A stretch of DNA of 14,207 nt. Source: Deltaproteobacteria bacterium (GTDB taxonomy: Bacteria > Desulfobacterota > WTBG01). This document shows, in pieces, positions 7,612 to 14,207 of this stretch. Position 1 is the first letter of the stretch; every line of letters starts with the position of its first letter. Location of the stretch: assembly GCA_013139225.1 (NCBI GenBank), contig WTBG01000138.1, positions 1 to 14,207 on the forward strand. Direction: 5' to 3'. The notes beneath the pieces are model-generated. The model did no database searches and was not told the DNA's origin. It was given only the letters and a program-made list of their open reading frames with translations. Both the position numbers and the translations under genes were made by a program.

Positions 7612-8898
7612 ATGTATTTCATCTATAACATTCTTCTTTCTATCACATCCATCCTTTTATCACCGCTCATTCTCTTTGCCTTACTAAGAGAGGAGAAATA
7701 TAGAATGGGCCTCTCTCAAAAATTGGGATTTTTGCCCCCGCATCTTCTCCTGAAGCTGTCAGGAAGCAGGCCTGTTTGGATACACGCGGTGTCTGTTGGT
7801 GAAGTTACGTCTACCATCCCCCTCATCCAGGAAATAAAAAAACGCTACCCTTCACAGAAAATTATACTCTCCACCGTTACCGTTACCGGCAACTATACCG
7901 CTACTATTAGAGTAAGGGAAGTGGATGCTGTTATATATTTCCCTTTAGATTATCCTTTTATAGTAAAAAAGGTAATCAGGCAGATCAAACCCAAACTCTT
8001 TATCATCCTGGAAACGGAGCTTTGGCCAAATATTTTAAGGGAGCTTAAGCGCAACAACATTCCCTCTGTAGTCGTTAGTGGCAGGATCTCAAATCGTTCA
8101 TACCATAAATACCGGTGGGGACGATTTTTCTTTACTAAAGTTTTAGATAACATTCATCTGTTCTGCATGCAAACAGAAGTTGACAGCAAGAGAATTATCA
8201 ACATCGGAGCTGACAAGGATCGTGTTACTACCGTTGGGAATCTTAAGTTTGATCAATGTGTGCCTACCATAACTACTGAAGAAAAAGAAAATCTTTACAA
8301 CATGCTCAGTTTAAAAGAAGGCCAAACAATTTTTATTGCCGGAAGCACCCACAAGGGAGAAGAGAACATCGTCTTAGAAGTTTTCAAGAATCTTAAAAAA
8401 ACTTATGAAGACCTGATACTTATACTAGCTCCTAGACATCCAGAAAGGTTTGACGAAGTAGCAGACCTTATTTCTCATCAAAAGCTGCGGAGCATTAAAA
8501 AAACGAAAATTAAGGTGGCCCAGAAATCAAACCACCACGATATTATTTTACTTGATACCATCGGGGAACTGTCTAAACTTTACAGCATTGGGACTATCAT
8601 CTTTGTGGGAGGAAGTCTCGTCTCAACCGGAGGCCACAATGTTCTTGAACCCGTCGCCTACAAAAAGGCCGTGATCTTTGGGCCTCATATGGATAACTTC
8701 TCAGAAATCTCCAGATGCCTGAGGGAAAGCGGGGGCGGCTTCCAGGTAAATAACCAAGAGGAGTTTCTCTCACAAACTGAGATGTTACTACAAAATGATG
8801 TTGATCGGGACAAGCTTGGAGAGAAGGCTTTTGAAGTCATTGCCCACAATCAAGGTGCCATTAATAAATCAATGGAAGCAATAAAAAGGTTCCTATGA
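7612..8898 (+). CDS. waaA: Kdo transferase WaaA (KdtA)
   Basis: WaaA (family GT30) transfers Kdo from CMP-Kdo to the lipid A precursor at the cytoplasmic face of the inner membrane. The 428 residues match the family. An N-terminal hydrophobic anchor (about 1-24, MYFIYNILLS onward) precedes WIHAVSVGEV (56-65), whose Glu64 corresponds to the proposed catalytic base of the family. Further motifs are STVTVTGN (87-94), FPLDYP (110-115), ETELWPNI (134-141), GSTHKGEE (244-251), APRHPERF (273-280) and GGSLVSTGGHNVLEP (333-347), the donor-binding region. The start matches the family N-terminus, though only a weak AAGAGA precedes it. lpxK follows after 13 bp. Whether it adds one, two or more Kdo residues cannot be read from the sequence. 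Confidence 0.96.
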   Translation: MYFIYNILLSITSILLSPLILFALLREEKYRMGLSQKLGFLPPHLLLKLSGSRPVWIHAVSVGEVTSTIPLIQEIKKRYPSQKIILSTVTVTGNYTATIRVREVDAVIYFPLDYPFIVKKVIRQIKPKLFIILETELWPNILRELKRNNIPSVVVSGRISNRSYHKYRWGRFFFTKVLDNIHLFCMQTEVDSKRIINIGADKDRVTTVGNLKFDQCVPTITTEEKENLYNMLSLKEGQTIFIAGSTHKGEENIVLEVFKNLKKTYEDLILILAPRHPERFDEVADLISHQKLRSIKKTKIKVAQKSNHHDIILLDTIGELSKLYSIGTIIFVGGSLVSTGGHNVLEPVAYKKAVIFGPHMDNFSEISRCLRESGGGFQVNNQEEFLSQTEMLLQNDVDRDKLGEKAFEVIAHNQGAINKSMEAIKRFL

Positions 8899-8911
8899 AG
8901 AGCTTTAGGCA

Positions 8912-10006
8912 ATGAAGATAAGAGCCGTTTTCGAACGAATGCTATATCCCCCACAATCTGAAGAGAGTCTCTGCAGAAGATTTCTCTTACTCCCTCTATA
9001 CCTCATCTCCCTTTTTTACCGTTTCCTCGTTCATTCTAGACACATCCTTTACAAAACAGGTGTTCTAAAATCTTATGCCATACCCTGTCGAGTAATCAGT
9101 GTTGGGAATATCACTCTTGGAGGAACAGGCAAGACACCAACCGCAATCTATCTGGCACAACTGTTCAAGAAACAAGGCATGAAAACTGCTGTGCTCAGCC
9201 GTGGATATAAAGGAAAGAGTTCAGAGAAGGTAGCAGTTGTATCAGACGGAGAAAGGATTATCTTAAATGAGTTGGATGCCGGAGATGAACCCATTCTCCT
9301 TTCAAAAGCACTCCCTGGCGTACCCATTATCATTGGGAGAGACAGGGTACTTACAGGTAGATATGTCAGCGAACACTTTTTTTCTGAGATAGTGATACTG
9401 GATGACGGGTTCCAGCATTTGAAACTTAAAAGAGATGTTGACATTCTACTCATTGATCTTGGATACGGATTTGGAAATGGTCACCTGCTGCCCAGAGGTA
9501 TTTTAAGAGAGCCTCTCTTCCACATGAATCGGGCTCACATATTTCTCCTTACTAAAAGAACTGGCACTAAAGATGATAAAGCAGTGGAAAAGGAAATAAC
9601 CTCTATAAAACCTGATGCTAAGATTTTTTATGCACATTACGAAATACGATGTCTTAAAACCTTGCAAGAAAAAAAGGAAGTTGACCTGGATTATCTTAAA
9701 GGGAAAAAAGTGCTGGCTCTTTCAGCTATTGCTAACCCGCACTACTTCTCTTATCTCTTAAAGCAACTCGGCATCTCAGTTGTGTCCGAATGGGCACTGC
9801 CTGACCACCACTATTACACCGATAAAGATGCCGGCAAACTTAGTGAACACTTAAAAAGTGTTGACTTCATCATCACTACAGCAAAAGACAGCACCAAGAT
9901 GGATGAGAATGTCTTTGGGAAATTACCTATACTCATACTCGAAATTGTGCTAAAGATACATGACGAACAAGGGTTCAAGGACGTTCTCTTTAAACTCATC
10001 TCTTAA
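8912..10006 (+). CDS. lpxK: Tetraacyldisaccharide 4'-kinase LpxK
   Basis: LpxK phosphorylates the 4' position of the lipid A disaccharide with ATP at the inner membrane. The 364 residues are in the normal range. A hydrophobic N-terminal helix (about residues 24-41) would anchor it. The P-loop region reads SVGNITLGGTGKTPT (63-77), followed by LSRGYKG (95-101), GDEP (124-127), GRDR (142-145) and DDGFQH (164-169), the family hallmarks that contribute Mg-ATP and catalytic aspartates. LLPRGILREP (192-201) and, near the C-terminus, PDHHYY and TTAKDSTK complete the pattern. In most relatives LpxK acts before WaaA, and here the two genes are adjacent, probably in one transcript. No truncation or missing motif was seen. 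Confidence 0.96.
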   Translation: MKIRAVFERMLYPPQSEESLCRRFLLLPLYLISLFYRFLVHSRHILYKTGVLKSYAIPCRVISVGNITLGGTGKTPTAIYLAQLFKKQGMKTAVLSRGYKGKSSEKVAVVSDGERIILNELDAGDEPILLSKALPGVPIIIGRDRVLTGRYVSEHFFSEIVILDDGFQHLKLKRDVDILLIDLGYGFGNGHLLPRGILREPLFHMNRAHIFLLTKRTGTKDDKAVEKEITSIKPDAKIFYAHYEIRCLKTLQEKKEVDLDYLKGKKVLALSAIANPHYFSYLLKQLGISVVSEWALPDHHYYTDKDAGKLSEHLKSVDFIITTAKDSTKMDENVFGKLPILILEIVLKIHDEQGFKDVLFKLIS

Positions 10007-10045
10007 TTTAATAAATAATTACTTTTCTCAACAAGCAAAGTTTCC

Positions 10046-12046
10046 ATGCAGAAATACACTATCAAAACACTCTCTTCTCAGCAGGAGTTTAAAGTCAATT
10101 ACCAGCAGGAACTAAATCCTGAACAACTTGCAGTGGTAATGAGTGGAAGCGGACCCGTTTTGGTCATTGCAGGTGCAGGCAGCGGTAAGACGAGGACCAT
10201 CACCTACCGTGTGGCCCGACTTATAGAATCCGGTATCAACCCTGCTAAAATTCTACTGGTTACCTTCACTAATAAAGCAGCAAAGGAAATGCTCCACAGG
10301 GTAGAATTGCTAATAAATCTTAACATCAGAAAACTTTGGGGCGGTACTTTCCATCATATTGCCAATCGCACTTTGAGAAGCCACTCCAAGCTTTTAGGCT
10401 ACAACAACAATTTCACTATTCTAGATCAGGGAGATTCCAAAGAGCTGCTCAACACCTGCGTTGCCGAACTGGGATTCAAAACCAAGGAGAAGAGATTCCC
10501 ACAGAGTAGTGTATTACAGGATATCGTTAGTCTCTCATCTAACACCCCAAAGGAAGTGGATGATATTATTGCTGAGCGCTATCCATTTTTTTGTGAACTT
10601 ACAGACGAAATAAAAAAGATCTCCCTTAACTATCATAAACGGAAGAAAAAAAGCAACCTCATGGATTTTGATGACCTCTTGCTCAACTGGCTGGCTCTGT
10701 TAAATGATCATCCTCATATAAGGAAACATTACTCACAAAAATTCCTATATATTTTAGTTGACGAATACCAGGACACCAACCGTATCCAATCTGATATCAT
10801 CGACCTCTTATCCCAGGAACACCAGAACATTATGGTGGTAGGGGATGATTCTCAAAGCATTTACAGTTTTCGGGGGGCAAATTATGCCAACATCCTTGAG
10901 TTTCCTAAGCGTTACCCCAACGTTCACATCTACAAACTAGAGACAAACTACCGTAGTGTACCAGAAATACTTGACTTGGCTAATGACAGCATCATCAACA
11001 ATCAGCATCAATTTCAAAAAACTCTCCGTGCAATTCGGAAAAGCGGTTTGCAGCCTATCCTTGTCCCCTTCAACGATGTGATGCAACAGGCCAGCTTCCT
11101 AGCTCAAAGAATGCTTGAGCTCAGGGATGAAGAAAAGTCACTAAATGAAATGGCTGTTCTCTATCGAGCGCACTACCACAGTATGGAACTTCAAATGGAA
11201 TTGACCCGCCGAGGCATCCCTTTTGAGATAAGATCCGGCTTGAGATTTTTTGAGCAGGCACACATAAAGGATATCACCAGTTATCTTAGAGTTATCGTTA
11301 ACCCTTTTGAAGAATTGGCCTGGAAGAGGCTTACTAAATTGCTGCCTAAAATTGGTAATGTTACGGCACATAAGATTTGGAATATGCTTTCATCCTCAGC
11401 CTCTCCTTTAAAAAGCATGAGCTCTGAGAGCACTCTCAATCTCATACCAAGGCCATCCAAAGATCACTGGAAGAAATTTACATCCTCCTTGAATCTCGTG
11501 AACAACCCTGATTTGCTCAGAGCACCAGCAGAAATGATTAGGATGATACTGAAGGAAGAATACGAAGAACATCTCAAGAGCAAGTACCCTGACTATGAAT
11601 CCAGAATGGAAGACATCAACCAGTTAATGCATTTTTCACAACAGTATGCTTCTACCGAAAGCTTCTTGAGCGAGCTTGCACTTCTAAACAGTGTAGAAAC
11701 AGAGACTGTAGTGGGGGGTGGGTATGAAGATGAAAGAGTAAAGCTATCTACTATCCACCAAGCCAAAGGACTGGAATGGGATATTGTATTTATCATCTGG
11801 CTGGTCGAAGGACGATTTCCCTCCATGAGGAGTTTAAATAGCTCAGCCGGCGAAGAAGAGGAAAGGAGATTATTCTATGTTGCAGTTACCCGAGCCAGAG
11901 ATGAACTTTATTTAGGCTATCCCCTCTGGGATTACAGCAGTTACAATCCCTCCACTCTTTTAAAACCCTCTCGCTTCCTTCAGGAAATCCCCAGCACCAG
12001 TTATACAAAATGGGTAGTTGAAGAAGAGTCTGAAGAAGAATGGTAG
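10046..12046 (+). CDS. UvrD/PcrA-like superfamily 1 DNA helicase
   Basis: A 666-residue ATP-dependent 3'-5' helicase of superfamily 1A. Motifs in order: Q-motif LNPEQ (23-27), Walker A GAGSGKT (43-49), Ia VTFTNKAAKEM (72-82), II VDEYQD (238-243), III GDDSQSIYSFRGA (266-278), IV ETNYRS (299-304), V STIHQAKGLEW (568-578) and VI VTRAR (614-618). It is shorter than E. coli UvrD or PcrA (about 720) and ends in an acidic tail (VVEEESEEEW) with no visible Tudor-like RNA-polymerase-binding domain. There is no nuclease domain, so AddA/RecB is unlikely. The ATG at 10046 puts 22 residues before the Q-motif; no good SD precedes it, so the start is less certain. It lies 39 bp after lpxK and may share its transcript. 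A role in repair or replication is inferred; UvrD, PcrA and Rep cannot be told apart. Confidence 0.9.
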   Translation: MQKYTIKTLSSQQEFKVNYQQELNPEQLAVVMSGSGPVLVIAGAGSGKTRTITYRVARLIESGINPAKILLVTFTNKAAKEMLHRVELLINLNIRKLWGGTFHHIANRTLRSHSKLLGYNNNFTILDQGDSKELLNTCVAELGFKTKEKRFPQSSVLQDIVSLSSNTPKEVDDIIAERYPFFCELTDEIKKISLNYHKRKKKSNLMDFDDLLLNWLALLNDHPHIRKHYSQKFLYILVDEYQDTNRIQSDIIDLLSQEHQNIMVVGDDSQSIYSFRGANYANILEFPKRYPNVHIYKLETNYRSVPEILDLANDSIINNQHQFQKTLRAIRKSGLQPILVPFNDVMQQASFLAQRMLELRDEEKSLNEMAVLYRAHYHSMELQMELTRRGIPFEIRSGLRFFEQAHIKDITSYLRVIVNPFEELAWKRLTKLLPKIGNVTAHKIWNMLSSSASPLKSMSSESTLNLIPRPSKDHWKKFTSSLNLVNNPDLLRAPAEMIRMILKEEYEEHLKSKYPDYESRMEDINQLMHFSQQYASTESFLSELALLNSVETETVVGGGYEDERVKLSTIHQAKGLEWDIVFIIWLVEGRFPSMRSLNSSAGEEEERRLFYVAVTRARDELYLGYPLWDYSSYNPSTLLKPSRFLQEIPSTSYTKWVVEEESEEEW

Positions 12047-12051
12047 CGCAA

Positions 12052-13476
12052 TTAATTATCACCTTCTATCTCAAATCCCAGGGCTTTAAACATCTCACCT
12101 TTATTTAAATCTGCTCTAATTCTCTTTATGGCTGATTTTAGGAAAGGGCTCCCTTTTTCTCTTAAGGCATCAAGCAAAAGCTCAATCTCCTCTTTCATTT
12201 CAAATGTGAGAATTGATCTCTCTTTTCTCATTAGAGAGTCGAGGATGGGAATAAACCGATGAAGTATCTTCTCCATTCTGATTTTTAAAGCTGAATCATT
12301 CATTATAAGCAACGAAATTTCTAAAGCATGTGTATAATACAGATTAACATATTCCGTACCGCTGCTCGTTTGATTCAACAAATTATCCCTAAAGCCTCTC
12401 AACAAGTGGAGATTTTCACTATCATTCTTAAGGGCAATCCTGGCAGGACAGGGCAGGAGAATAAAAGGAGTATCCACCGTCTGATCTTCTACAACCTTTA
12501 CCATGGCATAAGATGGGAAGGAAACATAACCACTTTTTAATAGTGCCACCTTGTGTATCCCTATAGCAACAGGAGATAGGGTAAAAGGAGTAGTATACCC
12601 GGTAGCGGAATCATCCAGGATAATATCAGCATCTCCAACACTGTCATAAATAGAGATAGCTCCAGATGCTATCTCTGGCCCCCTATAATTCCCTTCCGTT
12701 GGCATCCTGACTATACCACCATACTCATCAGTAAAAGAGAAGTAAAAATCGTGCTTTCCCGCTTTTAGCAGTTTAGGTCCATAACGGTAGGTTCCATTAG
12801 AGCTTTTCCCACTGTAGAGATCCATTACATAAGGAACATTATTAATATTAACATATGCATTCTTCGGGCTATTTCCTTCCTTATCGTAATAGTCAACATA
12901 ATAATAAAAATTAGTAGAACCACTACCTGAATCAGGATCAACTCTTCCATTTGAAAGCTGAGGAGGATCATTGATAGTTGGTCCTGCGATACTTCCCTCA
13001 GCGGGGAGCCTTATATATCCTCCTTCCTCATCGGTAGCAGTAAAATAGTAATTATGCATCCCTGAACCCAATAATATACCCGCCGATTTATAAACACCAT
13101 CATAATCCAATCCACTCTCTAAGGCCATGTATGACGCCGTTTCATCAACATACACATATATCTGAACAGGTACATATTTATCCGAGTCCTGGTAGTAAAC
13201 CTCATAAAAAAACTGTGTTGAGGAATCTCCATATTCAGGGGTTACCTTTCCATTAGATAATTGAGGTTCCTGGTTGTCACCGCTAGCCAAATATCCAGCG
13301 GGATAAATGCTAACGCTGACAGATTTTCTCTCACCTTCCGCATCATAATCCAGGCTATAACAACCCGAATCTGGCAGTTCTTCTCCACCAATCTCCTGAG
13401 CAATAGATGGGCAAAGAAAACCATAATGCGTAATTACTATAAAGAAAGTTGTAATAAAAATTTTATAGGATTTCAT
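12052..13476 (-). CDS. Secreted protein with tandem ~100-residue repeats, PEGA-like domain and CFI-box-like C-terminus
   Basis: A 474-residue exported protein of unknown function. Residues 1-26 form a signal peptide with a likely cleavage SIA/QE. Two tandem repeats follow (about 71-168 and 172-269, period 101), each running PQLSNG..V.P...G...T.F.Y.V.Y.D, ending in H..YF..TDE.GG..R.P.EG...GP.I; such aromatic, acidic beta-sandwich-like repeats recur in large bacterial surface proteins. Residues about 271-340 (GAISIYD...ADIILDDSATGYTTPFTL...GIHKVALLKSGY) resemble a PEGA domain. From Cys343 on, LRGFRDNLL and VNLYYTHALEIS resemble the CFI-box-CTERM domain, then a charged helical tail. I chose ATG 13476 because it gives a standard MKSYK signal peptide; GTG 13488 would add four residues. 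AAAGG is 14 bases before the ATG and only 2 before the GTG, so it does not decide. It converges on the helicase gene, 5 bp between stops. Confidence 0.75.
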   Translation of the reverse strand: MKSYKIFITTFFIVITHYGFLCPSIAQEIGGEELPDSGCYSLDYDAEGERKSVSVSIYPAGYLASGDNQEPQLSNGKVTPEYGDSSTQFFYEVYYQDSDKYVPVQIYVYVDETASYMALESGLDYDGVYKSAGILLGSGMHNYYFTATDEEGGYIRLPAEGSIAGPTINDPPQLSNGRVDPDSGSGSTNFYYYVDYYDKEGNSPKNAYVNINNVPYVMDLYSGKSSNGTYRYGPKLLKAGKHDFYFSFTDEYGGIVRMPTEGNYRGPEIASGAISIYDSVGDADIILDDSATGYTTPFTLSPVAIGIHKVALLKSGYVSFPSYAMVKVVEDQTVDTPFILLPCPARIALKNDSENLHLLRGFRDNLLNQTSSGTEYVNLYYTHALEISLLIMNDSALKIRMEKILHRFIPILDSLMRKERSILTFEMKEEIELLLDALREKGSPFLKSAIKRIRADLNKGEMFKALGFEIEGDN

Positions 13477-13588
13477 CGCTACGATCACTGCCTTTGGTTT
13501 TTCCTTGTAAAAACAAATAAGTATACTGGTTCAAATTTAGATTTATATCACAAATGCATATCGGGTATTTCAGAATTTTCTTTAAATT

Positions 13589-13622
13589 AAAAAATGGGGC
13601 TGGGCAAATATGCCCAGCCCCA
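13589..13622 (-). terminator. Intrinsic terminator of pdxA
   Basis: A perfect 12-bp inverted repeat, TGGGGCTGGGCA (13595-13606) with TGCCCAGCCCCA (13611-13622), has a 4-base loop. Read on the minus strand, it is followed directly by six T (13594-13589). It lies about 62 bases past the pdxA stop, so it ends that transcript and separates it from the secreted-protein gene, which must therefore have its own promoter in the AT-rich stretch between about 13490 and 13588. On the + strand no T-run follows. Confidence 0.93.
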
Positions 13623-13683
13623 CACAGAACAAGGATAGTGAGGAATTTCAAAATAAAAATAACCTCATTAGAAAATCCAAATT

Positions 13684-14207
13684 TCAGTTTCTTACAGCTC
13701 TTTCTACCACCATCCTGGCAGCTAGCTTAAGAGCATTCAATAGACTTGAAGGATTTGCTTTTCCCGTTCCCGCAATGTCATAGGCCGTACCATGATCCAC
13801 TGAAGTACGAATTATGGGAAGTCCTAATGTAATATTAACAGCATCTTCAAAATGCAATATCTTAAGCGGTATTAAACCCTGATCATGGTACATGGAAACA
13901 ACAGCAGAGTATGCTCCCCGTGCTGCATGGTAAAAGAGTGTATCAGGGGGCATCGGCCCTTCTACATTCATACCTAATCGCTGTGCTTCTCTTACAGCAG
14001 GTAGAATAATCTCTTCCTCTTCCTTACCGAAAAGTCCTCCTTCACCTGCATGTGGATTAAGAGCAGCAACAGCTATTTTGGGTTTTTCTTCACTGAAAAA
14101 GTTAGTCAAAGCACTGTGGGTAATTTTAATTGCTGCTAATATCTTTTCCGTTGTGAGAAGTGGAAACACCTCTTTCAAACCACAGTGAATGGTAACCAAT
14201 GTCACTT
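13684..14207 (-). CDS. pdxA: 4-hydroxythreonine-4-phosphate dehydrogenase PdxA, C-terminal part
   Basis: The last roughly 174 residues of PdxA, which oxidises 4-phosphohydroxy-L-threonine in the DXP-dependent route to pyridoxal 5'-phosphate. The frame is still open at the window edge; the GTG at 14205 is an internal valine. All three metal-binding histidines are present with exactly the E. coli spacing (His166, His211, His266): TIH, then 45 residues on LNPHAGEGGLFG, then 55 residues on MYHDQGLIPLK. LGLPIIRTSVDHGTAYDIAGTGKA follows, the family's most conserved block. From this alignment about 159 residues lie outside the window, giving a normal total near 330. PdxA2-type enzymes acting on other phosphorylated acids share these motifs, so the pathway assignment is less certain than the family. 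A strong terminator follows. Confidence 0.94.
   Translation of the reverse strand, partial: VTLVTIHCGLKEVFPLLTTEKILAAIKITHSALTNFFSEEKPKIAVAALNPHAGEGGLFGKEEEEIILPAVREAQRLGMNVEGPMPPDTLFYHAARGAYSAVVSMYHDQGLIPLKILHFEDAVNITLGLPIIRTSVDHGTAYDIAGTGKANPSSLLNALKLAARMVVERAVRN

Noticed and set aside
12142..12160. A short GAAAGG/CCTTTT hairpin running into a T-rich stretch on the + strand, about 100 bases past the helicase stop.
   Set aside because: It is only about 6 bp with a 4-base loop, its T-run is part of the stem, and it lies in the coding region of the convergent gene; too weak to call a terminator.
13489..13588. Possible promoter of the secreted-protein gene on the minus strand (TATACT, TATAAA and TTGAAC-like hexamers).
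   Set aside because: No pair of hexamers has good matches with 16-18 bp spacing. The terminator upstream implies a promoter here, but I cannot place it.
13636..13670. TGAGG/CCTCA inverted repeat between the pdxA stop and its terminator.
   Set aside because: Only 5 bp with a long loop; likely chance next to a much stronger terminator.

Overview
The window comes from a diderm (Gram-negative type) bacterium with moderate to low GC, roughly 40-43% by eye. Its core is a conserved outer-membrane and lipid A biogenesis cluster on the + strand. Order and content (bamA end, ompH/skp, lpxD, fabZ, lpxA, Gfo/Idh oxidoreductase, lpxB, msbA, waaA, lpxK) resemble clusters known from Desulfobacterota and several uncultivated diderm phyla more than the enterobacterial arrangement. 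The sequence alone does not fix the phylum.

Layout. Bases 1-525 are the 3' end of bamA. From 570 to 5524, ompH, lpxD, fabZ, lpxA, the oxidoreductase and lpxB are packed with gaps of 44 bp or less, one zero-base junction and two overlaps, so they look like one operon. The ABC transporter msbA (5653-7446) sits between two larger non-coding gaps of 128 and 165 bp; the second holds a nested inverted repeat. waaA and lpxK follow, then a UvrD/PcrA-like helicase (10046-12046) that is probably a passenger at the operon's end. On the opposite strand are a secreted repeat/PEGA/CFI-box-like protein (12052-13476), converging on the helicase with 5 bp between stops, and the 3' half of pdxA (from 13684 to the window edge), which has its own intrinsic terminator.

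How the genes work together. LpxA and LpxD add hydroxyacyl chains to the UDP-sugar, FabZ belongs to the fatty-acid pathway that supplies them, LpxB condenses two sugars, LpxK phosphorylates the disaccharide, WaaA adds Kdo, MsbA flips the product across the inner membrane, and BamA and OmpH/Skp serve outer-membrane protein assembly. LpxC, a UDP-diacylglucosamine hydrolase (LpxH, LpxI or LpxG) and late acyltransferases are not present here and must be encoded elsewhere or replaced.

The window is mostly well-understood biology. The least understood gene is the minus-strand secreted protein: two tandem repeats of about 100 residues, an apparent partial third repeat next to the signal peptide, a PEGA-like domain and a C-terminal region resembling the CFI-box-CTERM domain with a degenerate box. 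I did not find convincing evidence of a wholly new system.
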